Position numbers and translations under genes: made by a program. Below, in pieces: positions 1 to 9,490 of a stretch of 64,000 nucleotides of DNA. The DNA comes from Hyphomicrobiales bacterium (GTDB lineage Bacteria; Pseudomonadota; Alphaproteobacteria; SPJN01), in NCBI GenBank assembly GCA_006844605.1, contig SPJN01000003.1:124001-188000 (forward strand), read 5' to 3'. How positions within the stretch are numbered: the stretch's first letter is position 1; each line of letters starts with the position of its first letter. The notes below the pieces were generated by a model, which did no database searches, was not told where the DNA came from, and was given only the letters and a program-made list of their open reading frames with translations.

Positions 1-1280
1 ACAAAGACAGTGCCGTCAGGGCCATACCAAGCCGGAATTTGATGCCCCCACCACAGTTGGCGTGACACACACCATGGCTGGATATTACGCATCCATTCAA
101 AATAGGTCTTTTCCCAGTTTTTGGGGACAAAGCGTGTGCGCTCTTGTTCAACCGATTCAAGGGCAGGCTTGGCCAGCGTCGGCGCGTCTACATACCATTG
201 GTCGGTCAAGTATGGTTCAATCACAACATCAGACCGGTCGCCATAGGGCACCATCAAGGTGTGATCCTCAACCTTCTCAAGAAGGCCCAAGGCGTCGATA
301 TCCTCGATGATTTTTTTACGCGCCGCAAACCGTTCCATACCACGATAGGCCTCTGGAACCTCGTCGTTCAGATTGGCGTGCTCATCCAGAATATTAATCT
401 GTGCCAGCCCGCAGCGTTTGCCAACTTCAAAGTCATTAAAGTCATGCGCAGGCGTGATCTTCACCGCGCCAGAACCCTGTTCAGGGTCAGCATAGCTGTC
501 GGCAACAATCGGAATTTCACGGCCAACCAATGGCAGCGTAACAGTTTTACCAATCAATGCCTTGTACCGTTCATCATCAGGATGAACCGCAACACCGCTA
601 TCACCCAACATGGTTTCCGGGCGCGTTGTGGCAACAGTGATGTGACCGGACCCATCCGTCAGCGGATAGCGGAAGTGCCACATGCTGCCCTGCACTTCCT
701 TGTTTACCACTTCCAAATCGGAAATCGCTGTCAGGAATTTGGGGTCCCAGTTCACCAGACGCTTATCGCGGTAGATCAAATCCTTTTTGTGAAGGGCAAC
801 AAACACCTTACGGACGGCGGCAGACAACCCGTCATCCATGGTAAAGCGTTCACGGCTCCAGTCACATGATGCCCCAAGGCGGCGTAGTTGACGGGTGATC
901 GTGCCGCCGGATTCTTCTTTCCAGTCCCAGACAAGCTCGACAAACTTATCACGGCCCATCTCACGACGGGTCGGCCCACCCTGTTGGGCGATATTCCGTT
1001 CCACAACCATTTGCGTGGCGATACCCGCATGGTCTGTGCCCGGCTGCCACAACACATCCTTGCCGCGCAGACGTTCAAAACGGGTCAGAACATCCTGCAA
1101 CGTATTGTTCAACGCATGGCCCATATGGAGCGAGCCGGTGACATTCGGCGGCGGTATCACGATCGAAAAGCTGTCAGCGCCGGGTTTTGCGCCCGCGCCG
1201 GCCTTAAACGCACCGGATTCTTCCCACGACTTGTACAGCCGCTCTTCAACCTCTTGAGGATTAAAACTTTTGTCGATCAT
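1..1280 (-). CDS. valS: Valine--tRNA ligase, N-terminal part (cut by window edge)
   Basis: Class I aminoacyl-tRNA synthetase that charges tRNA-Val in the cytosol. About 426 N-terminal residues are in the window. The reading frame is open to base 1 and the C-terminal half, including the KMSKS loop, lies outside. The N-terminus has [14 protein letters not shown] near residues 44-57, which is the HIGH ATP-binding motif in its usual ValS form. [24 protein letters not shown] and the editing-domain sequence follow. The ATG at 1280 begins [16 protein letters not shown], the normal ValS opening. It lies downstream of the PopZ-like, TolC and Pcm-like genes on the same strand, a gene order common in alphaproteobacteria. 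The identification is secure. Confidence 0.97.
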   Translation of the reverse strand, partial: MIDKSFNPQEVEERLYKSWEESGAFKAGAGAKPGADSFSIVIPPPNVTGSLHMGHALNNTLQDVLTRFERLRGKDVLWQPGTDHAGIATQMVVERNIAQQGGPTRREMGRDKFVELVWDWKEESGGTITRQLRRLGASCDWSRERFTMDDGLSAAVRKVFVALHKKDLIYRDKRLVNWDPKFLTAISDLEVVNKEVQGSMWHFRYPLTDGSGHITVATTRPETMLGDSGVAVHPDDERYKALIGKTVTLPLVGREIPIVADSYADPEQGSGAVKITPAHDFNDFEVGKRCGLAQINILDEHANLNDEVPEAYRGMERFAARKKIIEDIDALGLLEKVEDHTLMVPYGDRSDVVIEPYLTDQWYVDAPTLAKPALESVEQERTRFVPKNWEKTYFEWMRNIQPWCVSRQLWWGHQIPAWYGPDGTVF

Positions 1281-1350
1281 AACATATCCATCGTGTCCGC
1301 TTCGCCCGGTTTGGCTATCGGATCACTTCATTCCACATTGATTGAGGGTT

Positions 1351-1824
1351 CTACCGATCCAAAGGCCGTTGCGCAATCTCTTCACGCACCACACGGACCA
1401 CAATATCAGCCAGATTGGCATCCAGCCAGTCACGGACAAGTGGTGAGAGAATGGCGTCCAAACGCGATTCGATTGCATCAGGAATAGCATCGGGATCGGC
1501 CATAAGCGCAGCCTGCAACCCTTCGGTCAGGGCTGCTGCAATAGATTGTTCAAGCCCGGCCGCCGGGATCGTATCTTGAGGGGCTGCAGCTGTTGCCTTG
1601 TTCGTTGGCGCAACAGAGGCAACGTCAATATCGCCATCCTGTACAATTTCTGTCAGGTCAAGCACGCCGCGCGCCTTGATAGAGGCCGCAACAGTTTCGT
1701 CCTGACGCCGTTCTTCGGCGGCAAAGCGGCCGCGAATGGCATCAAGAACCGCATCAACCGAATTGTCGGCTGCGTTATCGGCACTTTCCTGTCTGTCGCT
1801 GCTCATGCTGGTACGAGCCACCAA
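1351..1824 (-). CDS. PopZ-like polar organising protein (DUF2497 family)
   Basis: Small acidic protein of 157 residues. The C-terminal helix (about 125-152, SPLVRDWLDANLADIV then VRVVREEI) matches the conserved PopZ/DUF2497 C-terminal oligomerisation segment. A short N-terminal helix (about 22-34, SVDAVLDAIRGRF) resembles the N-terminal partner-binding helix. In Caulobacter, PopZ forms a polar matrix that anchors the ParB-origin complex. The middle here is an Ala/Gln/Asp-rich linker rather than a strongly proline-rich one. The first start at 1824 gives MVARTSMSSDRQ; the internal ATG at 1806 (MSSDRQ) is an equally plausible start. It sits between tolC and valS, the usual place for this gene in alphaproteobacteria, which supports the call. 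Confidence 0.82.
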   Translation of the reverse strand: MVARTSMSSDRQESADNAADNSVDAVLDAIRGRFAAEERRQDETVAASIKARGVLDLTEIVQDGDIDVASVAPTNKATAAAPQDTIPAAGLEQSIAAALTEGLQAALMADPDAIPDAIESRLDAILSPLVRDWLDANLADIVVRVVREEIAQRPLDR

Positions 1825-1839
1825 AGTTAAAGAACTGGG

Positions 1840-3222
1840 TCAGTCACCCAAGAAATAGTCAACGGCGCGATCAACCACGCCATCTGCTGCTGCCGGGTCG
1901 ATAATCGCTACACTAAGCCCAAGCCCGCGCGCATTCAACAAGCCTGTTGCTGCCAGTAATTGATAGGCTGCCACCGCTTCGTTCTGTACGGCGCGCGCCA
2001 ACGTCACCTGCGAATCCAGCAATTCCTGCTGGGCATTCAAGACGTCAAGAGTTGTCCGGACGCCTACCTCAGCCTCCTGCTGCACACCATCAAGAGCTAC
2101 CTCATTGGCGGACACTTGACTTTGTGAGGAGCGAATGGCGGAGCGTGTAGCCATCAAATTATTCCACGCGTTGGTTACGCCTTCCTCAACACCGGCGCGT
2201 GCCTCAACAAGCTGATGATGTGAACGCATGGCATCATAGGACGCCTGACGGTTTTTGGAATATGTCGTCCCGCCGCTAAAAATCGGCCAGGTTGCGATTG
2301 CACGCAACGACTTTTCGCCGCTTTCCGATCCTTGCAGGGCAGACCCTGACCTTGATTTCTCATATTGCGCTTGCACTACAACTGTAGGCAAATATTCACC
2401 AAATGCGACATCTCTAGCAGCATCAGCAGCACGTAGCGCGGCCTGCGCCTGCGCAACCGATGGATTGTTGGACAAAGCCAAGCCGACAGATTCTTCAAAA
2501 TCGTTCGGTAATTCCGGCAACTGGTTAGGAACAACCAAATCAACCGCATTCAAGCCGGTCAACCGAGTGAGCGCAGCTTCACTTGCATTCAAATCGGCAC
2601 GCGCGGAAATCAGCGCCGTTTCGACACCTGCCAAACGGGCCTCAGCCTGCGCGACATCAGTTCGTGTAATTTCACCCACATCGAACCGGTCCTGCGCAGC
2701 CTCCAACTGGCGGCGAAGAACATTCACATTAGCTTCATTCAAAGAAACAACCTGCCGGTTCGTCAACACCTGCATAAATGCAGACACTGTTTCCAACAGA
2801 ACATTTTGTTCAACATTGGCAAGGCCAGCCGAACCGACATCGACTAACGCATTAACCTGCTTAATCGCATTAATCGTTCGACCACCTGTAAACAACGACT
2901 GCTCCGCTTTTGCAGTGTAAGTTCTAGGCTTTGTGGTCCCCGCTAGAAATCCGTTCGACTTGTTCTTACTGTAGGAATAAGTTGACTGTAAAGTTACCGT
3001 CGGCAGCGCATTGCCATAGGCTTCTGACAATTGTTCATCCGTTTTGGCAAGGTTGGCACGTTCCGCCGCAAGCGTCGGGTTTTTGCCATAGGCCATTTCA
3101 AGCGCCTGATTAAGCGTCACCGCGTTATTGTCCTGTGCCAGAACAGGCGCAGATGCAACCAAACCGGACACGCCAAGCAGCATAGCCGCAATCAGATGAT
3201 GTGTTTTGTTACGCTTTGTCAT
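1840..3222 (-). CDS. tolC: TolC family outer-membrane efflux channel
   Basis: Protein of 460 residues with an Sec signal peptide (about residues 1-29, cleavage after SAPVLA). It then shows the two-fold repeated TolC/OEP architecture: NQALEMAYGKNPTL near 37 and VGLALSNNPSVAQAQAALRAAD near 247 are the two repeat openings. FTGGRT (about 110) and FSGGTTYS (about 315) are the matching beta-strand entry turns. The family forms trimeric outer-membrane ducts that dock to inner-membrane exporters through periplasmic adaptors. The gene lies between the Pcm-like methyltransferase and popZ-like genes, as in many alphaproteobacteria. Possible partners include the HlyD/FtsX/ABC exporter at 27-32 kb, but that pairing is only inferred. 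Confidence 0.93.
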   Translation of the reverse strand: MTKRNKTHHLIAAMLLGVSGLVASAPVLAQDNNAVTLNQALEMAYGKNPTLAAERANLAKTDEQLSEAYGNALPTVTLQSTYSYSKNKSNGFLAGTTKPRTYTAKAEQSLFTGGRTINAIKQVNALVDVGSAGLANVEQNVLLETVSAFMQVLTNRQVVSLNEANVNVLRRQLEAAQDRFDVGEITRTDVAQAEARLAGVETALISARADLNASEAALTRLTGLNAVDLVVPNQLPELPNDFEESVGLALSNNPSVAQAQAALRAADAARDVAFGEYLPTVVVQAQYEKSRSGSALQGSESGEKSLRAIATWPIFSGGTTYSKNRQASYDAMRSHHQLVEARAGVEEGVTNAWNNLMATRSAIRSSQSQVSANEVALDGVQQEAEVGVRTTLDVLNAQQELLDSQVTLARAVQNEAVAAYQLLAATGLLNARGLGLSVAIIDPAAADGVVDRAVDYFLGD

Positions 3223-3301
3223 TCCAAGCCATCCCCCAAACGGATAGTACGGGCCCTGCCCCGCATGATCCCAAATTCAGACGGGATCGATTCTGTTCTG
3301 T

Positions 3302-3955
3302 CTATAGTGCAAATTCCGGCGCTTTTTCAAAGCCCGGCAGTGGCGGAACAACAGCATCAAAGTCCTGACGCATTCCCACATGGCCATCGGTTTTGGTATA
3401 GATAACCGCCTTGCCGAATGTGCCATTTGCCAGAAACGCCACTAAACGGCCACCATCGGCCAACTGATCCAACAGGTTTTGCGGCACTTCAGAAACGGCA
3501 CCTTCAACAAAGATCACGTCGTAGGGGCCTTGTTTTGCCATGCCCTCAGACAACACACCTTCAACGACTGCGGCATTATCAATGCCCAAATCAGCCAGCG
3601 TGTCATTGGCCGCGGTGACCAATGCCTCGTCCTCATCAACCGCGATCACACTTTCGGCAAGACCCGCAGCAATGGCGGCGCCATACCCCAACCCGCAACC
3701 GACAACTAAAACGGAATCATCCGCCTCGATACCGGCAAGCTGTAGCAATTTTGAAAATTGCATCGCAGGAATAAGATAGCGGCCATCTGTGATCAACACA
3801 GGCTCGTCCACATAGGCAAGAGCGCGGCGCGGCTTAGGCACGAATTGTTCCCGTGGAATATCATGCATCCGTGCCGCAATACGCGGATCGGTTACATTGT
3901 TTGGCCGTACTTGGCTTTCGACCATGTTGAAACGCTGTTGGGCAAAATCAGTCAT
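3302..3955 (-). CDS. Protein-L-isoaspartate O-methyltransferase-like protein
   Basis: Cytosolic SAM-dependent methyltransferase of 217 residues. Its N-terminal part reads MVESQVRPNNVTDPRI and then DIPREQFVP, the standard opening of the alphaproteobacterial Pcm-like family found next to tolC. The SAM-binding glycine loop is VLVVGCGLGYGAA (about 93-105), followed by the acidic VIAVDEDEAL. True Pcm repairs isoaspartyl residues in damaged proteins. This shorter tolC-linked branch is usually annotated as the same activity, but I know of no direct proof. It is probably co-transcribed with tolC, 79 bases downstream. Confidence 0.85.
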   Translation of the reverse strand: MTDFAQQRFNMVESQVRPNNVTDPRIAARMHDIPREQFVPKPRRALAYVDEPVLITDGRYLIPAMQFSKLLQLAGIEADDSVLVVGCGLGYGAAIAAGLAESVIAVDEDEALVTAANDTLADLGIDNAAVVEGVLSEGMAKQGPYDVIFVEGAVSEVPQNLLDQLADGGRLVAFLANGTFGKAVIYTKTDGHVGMRQDFDAVVPPLPGFEKAPEFAL

Positions 3956-4217
3956 GTCTAGTCCCGTCTGATCCCGTAAGTTCTTGTCTGAATATGGGAA
4001 TCCCCATCATTGGCCTTACATATAGAGGGGAAACCCCTTTTGGGCCAAGCCAAAAACCCGTGATCCCTACCAAATTACCCGCGACCTTGCCCCGCACCGC
4101 CCGTTCCAGCCATCACCCCACACCCACAGGTAAGCAGGCCATTATACTTGACCTTTCTTGCCCCCTGCCACACTGTTCGGCATCAAAATTACTATGTAGA
4201 CAATATTGGGGGCAATC

Positions 4218-5990
4218 ATGTCTGAGAATTATGATCTGTTAATCCGTAATGGCCGCATCGTTGATGGCAGCGGCGCACCCGGCTTTAATGGCGATATCGC
4301 CGTAAAAGACGGCAAAATCGCTGCAATCTCAAACGGTGAAGCACTGCAAGGTGACGCCACTGAGGTCATTGACGCCGCTGGCAAGGTTATTGCCCCCGGC
4401 TGGGTCGATATTCACACCCATTATGATGGTCAGGTGACGTGGGACCCCTATTTGTCCCCGTCAAGTTGGCATGGTGTGACAACCGTCGTTATGGGCAATT
4501 GCGGAGTGGGCTTTGCCCCCGTGCGCCCAGATGCCCATGATTTCCTGATTGAATTGATGGAGTCGGTTGAGGACATTCCCGGCACCGCCCTTCATGAAGG
4601 GATCGACTGGCAGTGGGAAACCTTCCCCGAATATCTGGATTTTCTCGACAAAATGCCCCGGGTTTTGGACGTTGCCGCCCAAATGCCCCACTGCGCCCTA
4701 CGCGCCTATGTGCTTGGCGACCGCGCCCATGATTTGGAGCTGTCACCTGACGAAATCACAAAAATGGCAGAACTGACGAAAGAAGCGCTGGATGCGGGGG
4801 CCGTCGGCTTCTCAACCTCGCGGACGATTCTGCACAGCTCCTCCCACGGTTATGTGCCGGGCACCTATTCCCATCCTGAAGAGCTAGAGACAATTGGTGA
4901 TGCGATGGGTGCTGCCGGGCATGGCGTGTTCCAACTGGTTTCAGACAATGTGGGCAAGGCGGATGAAATGGACTGGATTGGCCGTTTCTGCGAAACAACT
5001 GGCCGCCCCCTCACCTACCTAATGGCACAAAGCCGGGACAATCCAACAGGTTATCTCGATATGCTAGATGACGCCCTGAAGATGCAACAAGACGGGATTA
5101 AGATTGTACCGCAGGTGCCCGCGCGCCCCACCGGGATGTTGTATGGCCTGCAAAGCTCCCTCCATCCTTTTATGTCCCATCCAAGTTACAAGTCCATTGC
5201 GGACAAGTCCCATGATGAGATTGTAGCCGCCATGAAAGATCCAGCATTCAGGGAACAATTGCTTTCCGAAAAGCCAGAGACAACCAATCCGGTTGCCCTG
5301 CACCTGTTGACCAACTTTGCGCAAATGTTCCCGCTGGGTGATCCGCCGGATTATGAACCTGCGCCCGAAACCTCAGTCGCAGCAGTGGCGGACCGCGAGG
5401 GCCGCAGCCCCGAAGAGGTTGCCTATGAATGGATGATGGAACGTGACGGCAAGCAGATGATGTTCTCTCCCCTTGCCAGCTATGTGGATTACAATCTCGA
5501 TGCCATTGGCAAGATGATGGATCATCCGGCCTCAGTCCTTGGGCTGTCTGATGGCGGTGCCCATTGCGGGTTGATTTGCGATGTATCCATGCCGACCTAT
5601 TTGCTGACCCATTGGGTCAATGGTCGTGAGCGCGGCGACCGACGCCCGCTGGAGCAGATGGTTCATCTGCAAACCCGCTCGACTGCCCTAGCCTATGGGT
5701 TGGATGATCGCGGCTTGCTGGCCGAAGGGATGAAGGCTGATATCAATATCATTGACCTTGACAATATGCGCCTACACGCCCCTGAAATGGTCAATGACCT
5801 GCCATCAGGCGCACGCCGCCTTGTCCAACGGGCAGATGGCTATCACGTTACCATTTGCAGCGGCGTCGTGACCTATCGCGATGGTGAGGCAACACAGGCT
5901 ATGCCGGGTAAATTGGTACGCGGCACAAAGGACGGCCCTGTAATGGGCGTCAGCTCCGCGGCACTTACCGGCACCATTGCTGCAGAATAA
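4218..5990 (+). CDS. Amidohydrolase family 3 protein (N-acyl-D-amino-acid deacylase-like)
   Basis: Metal-dependent hydrolase of 590 residues, cytosolic. The composite beta-sandwich/TIM-barrel layout of amidohydrolases is clear: [13 protein letters not shown] at 11-23, [15 protein letters not shown] at 57-71 with the metal pair H66/H68, and GNCGVGFAP with C95. LSDGGAHCG near 440 carries the catalytic aspartate. The histidine motifs that bind zinc in studied D-aminoacylases (SHxR and SHHK types) are not obvious; the equivalent stretches read FQLVSDN and LTYLMAQS. The substrate may therefore differ from N-acyl-D-amino acids. I chose the ATG at 4218, preceded by a GGGGG Shine-Dalgarno-like run, over the in-frame TTG at 4206. 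It is the first plus-strand gene, 27 bases before rsmI. Confidence 0.85.
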   Translation: MSENYDLLIRNGRIVDGSGAPGFNGDIAVKDGKIAAISNGEALQGDATEVIDAAGKVIAPGWVDIHTHYDGQVTWDPYLSPSSWHGVTTVVMGNCGVGFAPVRPDAHDFLIELMESVEDIPGTALHEGIDWQWETFPEYLDFLDKMPRVLDVAAQMPHCALRAYVLGDRAHDLELSPDEITKMAELTKEALDAGAVGFSTSRTILHSSSHGYVPGTYSHPEELETIGDAMGAAGHGVFQLVSDNVGKADEMDWIGRFCETTGRPLTYLMAQSRDNPTGYLDMLDDALKMQQDGIKIVPQVPARPTGMLYGLQSSLHPFMSHPSYKSIADKSHDEIVAAMKDPAFREQLLSEKPETTNPVALHLLTNFAQMFPLGDPPDYEPAPETSVAAVADREGRSPEEVAYEWMMERDGKQMMFSPLASYVDYNLDAIGKMMDHPASVLGLSDGGAHCGLICDVSMPTYLLTHWVNGRERGDRRPLEQMVHLQTRSTALAYGLDDRGLLAEGMKADINIIDLDNMRLHAPEMVNDLPSGARRLVQRADGYHVTICSGVVTYRDGEATQAMPGKLVRGTKDGPVMGVSSAALTGTIAAE

Positions 5991-6017
5991 CCCAGAAACG
6001 AAAGAACCAAGGCCGCC

Positions 6018-6782
6018 ATGCTCTATCTCGTCCCGACGCCGATCGGCAATCTTGACGACATAACCCTGCGCGGCCTTGATGTCCTGAAACGGGCAGACTT
6101 GATCGCGGCAGAGGACACGCGCCATACGGCCAAGCTGTTGAACCATTATGCGATTAAGACCCCGCAACAATCCTATCACGAACATAATGAGCAGGCCGTC
6201 ACACCTAAGTTGATCGAAAGGTTACAGGCTGGTGAGACGATTGCCGTCGTCACCGATGCGGGCACACCCGGTATTTCAGACCCCGGATACCGCATCATGC
6301 GGGCAGCCATTGATGCGGGCGTTGAAGCAACGGTCTTGCCCGGTGCCAGCGCTGTTGTCCCGGCCATTGTGCTGTCAGGCCTGCAAGTCAGCAGCTTTAC
6401 CTTTCGGGGGTTTTTGGCCCGCAAGTCCGGGCGTCGTAAGAACGAGATGCTGGCAGACCAGGACAGCCCACATACGCTTGTGTTCTACGAAGCCCCTTCC
6501 CGTGTCCATGAATTTCTACGCGATGCGCTGACGGTATATGGCGACCGCGATGTCGCTGTCGTCAACGATATTTCAAAAATGTATGAGGCCGCGTGGCGCG
6601 GCCCGATCAGCAAGGTTCTTGAAGACTTGCCGTCTGAAGATCAACGACTGAAAGGCGAATTTGCCATTGTACTGGCAGGATCAGGGGAAAAGGCGCGCGT
6701 TCGCGGTCAACAGGACGTGAACACCAAACCCAAACGGGTTCGCCGCCATTTGCGCGATAAGCAGGATCAAGAGGCCGATTGA
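6018..6782 (+). CDS. rsmI: 16S rRNA 2'-O-ribose C1402 methyltransferase
   Basis: Tetrapyrrole-methylase-fold enzyme of 254 residues that 2'-O-methylates C1402 of 16S rRNA in the P-site region. Signatures in order are LVPTPIGNLDDIT at the N-terminus, AEDTRHTAKLL (about 34-44), VTDAGTPGISDPG (about 78-90), PGASAVVPAI (about 108-117) and FYEAPSRV (about 157-164). The C-terminal end is a basic tail of about 25 residues. The length is slightly shorter than common RsmI proteins, mainly because the start lies directly at the first strand. It follows the amidohydrolase gene and overlaps the 3' end of the convergent KpsS-like gene by 16 bases. Confidence 0.95.
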   Translation: MLYLVPTPIGNLDDITLRGLDVLKRADLIAAEDTRHTAKLLNHYAIKTPQQSYHEHNEQAVTPKLIERLQAGETIAVVTDAGTPGISDPGYRIMRAAIDAGVEATVLPGASAVVPAIVLSGLQVSSFTFRGFLARKSGRRKNEMLADQDSPHTLVFYEAPSRVHEFLRDALTVYGDRDVAVVNDISKMYEAAWRGPISKVLEDLPSEDQRLKGEFAIVLAGSGEKARVRGQQDVNTKPKRVRRHLRDKQDQEAD

Positions 6783-8125
6783 TAGATTGCGGCAATACTT
6801 GTTGCGACCTGATCTTCATTGGCTTTCGCATCAAACCCTTCGATCAACACGCCATAAAGTGGATCGAGTACGCCGGGCCACAACAGGCATTCCCTTTCGG
6901 CAACCGCAGCGGTTAATAAATTTGCATCAAATTTGAAACTATCCAACTGCGCGACACAGGCCGCAGGGTCATCCTGCCATTCTTTGACACCAGGTAATCC
7001 ACGAAACCACGCGGCCCCGAACACGATGACAGGCTTTGCCATTTGCAACGCTTCCCATCCGGCTTTGCCCGTAATTGTCGCCACCCCCACTGACCTTTCA
7101 ATCAACTCAAAGCTAGGCGTATCACGGGGAAGATAAGCGACCCGTGGGATGGCTTTCAGGCGCGTGAAAAAGCTATCCTCACGCAAATAGCTTGCCTGTT
7201 TGGGGTTTTCTTTGACATAGACCCAAACATCATCAGGCAGTTGGCGCACCAATTCCTCGATTGCAAGTAGCTGATCACAATACACCCCGCCCAACACATC
7301 TGTCGTCATTTCCGGCTGCAAATGAAGGGGGAAGTAAACGAACTTGCGGTCAGGCACATAGACGTCAAACATATCAGCCAATTGACTATGCAGCCGATAT
7401 TCCTGACGCAGCCGCTCAAACTTAATCCATGATTTGTCAAAGCTTTTGCGGTTCCACAGAAACGATAAAGTCAGTGCCTTGAATCCTGTGTTCAACGCCC
7501 TGCTGCTATAGGCCATCAAAAAACGCGATAACGTCATGCGCGCCGCGCCTTTCATATAAAAGGGTGGCGATGGATTTAGGTTCAATGAAATGGCACCTGA
7601 TGGTGTTGTTTTGGGGCCGCTGACACCGATGGATTCAATCGCTTCTGACGCCCAAAACCGATTGGAAAACAGTGATTGCATCAACACAATCGTACGAATG
7701 CCCAACGCCTGACACAGATGATAGAGAACAATTGTGGTTCCGCCGTGGGGGACATTGCGAAAGATCACTGTCTCGATTTTCTGATCTTTCAACAAGTTCC
7801 AATAAAATTGGATGGCATTCTCAAACAAATTGTCGACGTCGAGCCAACTGTCTGAGTTTTTGGCCCGTTTAAAAAACTGTCTAAAATGCGTGCGTCGATA
7901 GGTTGTGAAGCTTGCCTCGCGAACCTGCTTCGTGATCGTCGGATCAAGGTCGGCAGCAAACGCATGAGGTACGGCCATATGCGCCAAATCATGGGAAATC
8001 AGCCTGACGCTTGGGTCGAGGTCTCGCGGCAAGCGATGAATATATATCAGCGAGTTGATCGGGATTCCGGCGGCACGGAACCGCGCCACGTGGTGATATT
8101 CAAAGGCAACTGCAAGAACGGACAT
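6767..8125 (-). CDS. KpsS/LipB-like capsule polysaccharide biosynthesis protein
   Basis: Cytosolic protein of 452 residues. The C-terminal half resembles capsule-synthesis proteins of the KpsS/LipB kind: VYFPLHLQPEMTTDVLGG (about 275-292), DVWVYVKENPKQ (about 316-327), then VATITGKAGWEALQM and KPVIVFGAAWFRGLPGV (about 369-401). These match the UDP-sugar-transferase-like core with its conserved ENP and GTAGWEA segments. KpsS-type enzymes are reported to add Kdo to a lipid anchor for capsule. The substrate here is unknown. It is the second gene of an apparent pair with the glycosyltransferase upstream (17-base gap). The 3' ends of this gene and rsmI overlap by 16 bases. Confidence 0.62.
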   Translation of the reverse strand: MSVLAVAFEYHHVARFRAAGIPINSLIYIHRLPRDLDPSVRLISHDLAHMAVPHAFAADLDPTITKQVREASFTTYRRTHFRQFFKRAKNSDSWLDVDNLFENAIQFYWNLLKDQKIETVIFRNVPHGGTTIVLYHLCQALGIRTIVLMQSLFSNRFWASEAIESIGVSGPKTTPSGAISLNLNPSPPFYMKGAARMTLSRFLMAYSSRALNTGFKALTLSFLWNRKSFDKSWIKFERLRQEYRLHSQLADMFDVYVPDRKFVYFPLHLQPEMTTDVLGGVYCDQLLAIEELVRQLPDDVWVYVKENPKQASYLREDSFFTRLKAIPRVAYLPRDTPSFELIERSVGVATITGKAGWEALQMAKPVIVFGAAWFRGLPGVKEWQDDPAACVAQLDSFKFDANLLTAAVAERECLLWPGVLDPLYGVLIEGFDAKANEDQVATSIAAIYQSAS

Positions 8126-8142
8126 AAGGTTCTATTACTCCG

Positions 8143-8916
8143 CTATTGCCAATGCTCATCAATCCAAGGGGTGGGCAGCACCTTCTTGTAAATGCGCTTC
8201 CATTTCTTGTCTTCTGGCCACTTGCCGATCACGGCATCATCGGGATCAGGCTTACCTGTAAAGCCTATCAGCTTGGCATCCGCAGGCAATGGCGGCACCT
8301 TGAACCAGTTCATCGGAAAACTGGGTATCAAATCGTGCTTGAAACTTAGGCACCAGCCCTTTGGCCAAAACAGAATTTCGTCCAATTCACGCGACAAATA
8401 TTGCTGCTCTATCCGATAGCGCGACAGTACGTCATCGGGATTTTTTTGCACATCGTCATAGATGAAGCTGTTTTCACCAACCCGCCAGCGGTAGCAAGTT
8501 GTATTGCCGATGCCCTGCCCAACTTGGGTCCAGTTTTCAATGGCAACGACCTTGCCCGGCGCGAAGGTATAGAAATCATCCATTGGCCCCGTAATCACCA
8601 AATCCAAATCAAGGAACAGGACGTCATCACCGTGGTTGAAGCCGGCAAGCTCACTTTGCCATAGAGATATCTTGCGCCAAGGCGTCCAGCGCACATCTTC
8701 CGGCAAATTGATTTCGGGTAAGGGGTGGCATTCAATCTCGTCTGGAATGCCGGTCGGGTCGTCGGTGTAGCAAACCAAATGCAGCGGCATGGTCAGGTTT
8801 CGCTTTAATGCTGAATGAAGCCGCGTGACATAATCGGCACCGTATCGCGTGCCCCACTTTATGCAGGCTGCATGAGCAACATTGCCCTGCCCGTCAGTAA
8901 GCCCTTGATCCGTCAT
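8143..8916 (-). CDS. Putative DxD-type glycosyltransferase
   Basis: Protein of 257 residues without signal or membrane segments. DDVLFLDLDLVITGPMDDFY (about 97-116) contains the DxD metal/nucleotide-sugar motif D103-L-D105, placed after a Rossmann-like half (IKWGTRYGADYVTRLHSALK, then LHLVCYTDD). This is the arrangement of GT8-like and related GT-A enzymes. WPKGWCLSFKHD near 190 and the late LIGFTGKPDPDD resemble alphaproteobacterial 'glycosyltransferase' proteins of unknown acceptor. The ATG at 8916 is the only good start. It is co-directional with the KpsS-like gene 17 bases downstream, so it likely belongs to surface polysaccharide assembly. The exact sugar is unknown. Confidence 0.62.
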   Translation of the reverse strand: MTDQGLTDGQGNVAHAACIKWGTRYGADYVTRLHSALKRNLTMPLHLVCYTDDPTGIPDEIECHPLPEINLPEDVRWTPWRKISLWQSELAGFNHGDDVLFLDLDLVITGPMDDFYTFAPGKVVAIENWTQVGQGIGNTTCYRWRVGENSFIYDDVQKNPDDVLSRYRIEQQYLSRELDEILFWPKGWCLSFKHDLIPSFPMNWFKVPPLPADAKLIGFTGKPDPDDAVIGKWPEDKKWKRIYKKVLPTPWIDEHWQ

Positions 8917-9006
8917 ACGCCATCCGCTCCATTAGCTATATGCATGATCTATGCGCAGATTCTAAGGTAGCGTCAAGCCTGTGGGAAATAGCAAATAGTG
9001 CGGGTA

Positions 9007-9369
9007 CTAGGCCCGGCGATAATCATCGGCAAGGCGGATGATATCTTCTTCATCAAGCAGGCTGCCCTGCTGCACTTCAATAATCACCAACGGCTCGTGC
9101 CCGGCATTGTGAAGCCGGTGGCGTGCCTGCGCGGGAATGGTGACGACATCGCCGCTTTCGATCTTGTGGCGCTCCGCATCGACGTCTGCAATGCCAATGC
9201 CGGACACCACAGTCCAAATTTCGGCCCTATGTTCGTGATATTGCAGGGAAAGACGTTGGCCGGGTTTCACTTCAATACGTTTGACGACAAAGCCAGGGCC
9301 CGTATCAATAACGTGCCACGTGCCCCACGGACGCGTTGCCTCTGCCCCAATCGTATATCGCACTGCCAT
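9007..9369 (-). CDS. Cupin, mannose-6-phosphate isomerase type II C-terminal-like
   Basis: Stand-alone cupin of 120 residues. RPWGTWHVID (13-22), VKRIEVKPGQRLSLQYHEHRAE (about 29-50) and GDVVTIPAQARHRLHN (about 73-88) are the two cupin motifs as they occur in the isomerase domain of bifunctional mannose-1-phosphate guanylyltransferase/mannose-6-phosphate isomerase. The metal ligands would be H45, H47, E50 and the later H84. Its likely role is interconversion of mannose-6-phosphate and fructose-6-phosphate for GDP-mannose supply. A separate sugar-binding cupin function cannot be excluded. The two upstream polysaccharide genes on the same strand fit this role. Confidence 0.8.
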   Translation of the reverse strand: MAVRYTIGAEATRPWGTWHVIDTGPGFVVKRIEVKPGQRLSLQYHEHRAEIWTVVSGIGIADVDAERHKIESGDVVTIPAQARHRLHNAGHEPLVIIEVQQGSLLDEEDIIRLADDYRRA

Positions 9370-9437
9370 TTGTGTGCCCCAAGCCCATTAAATCCGCACA
9401 AGAACGCGCATTAATGCAGGCCCTACACAAAGCTGCA

Positions 9438-9466
9438 AGAAAAAAAGGCAGATTCACTGCCATTTT
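9438..9466 (-). terminator. Rho-independent terminator
   Basis: Read on the minus strand, GGCAG and CTGCC pair around a five-base loop and are followed by seven T residues. It lies just downstream of the secreted-protein gene at 9491 and before the cupin gene. It probably ends transcription of the secreted-protein gene. Confidence 0.7.
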
Positions 9467-9490
9467 CTACCGGAATTGTTGACCGGTTTC

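Noticed and set aside
144-869. Plus-strand open frame of 241 codons
   Set aside because: It lies antisense to valS, whose minus-strand frame is open through the window edge and has clear synthetase motifs.
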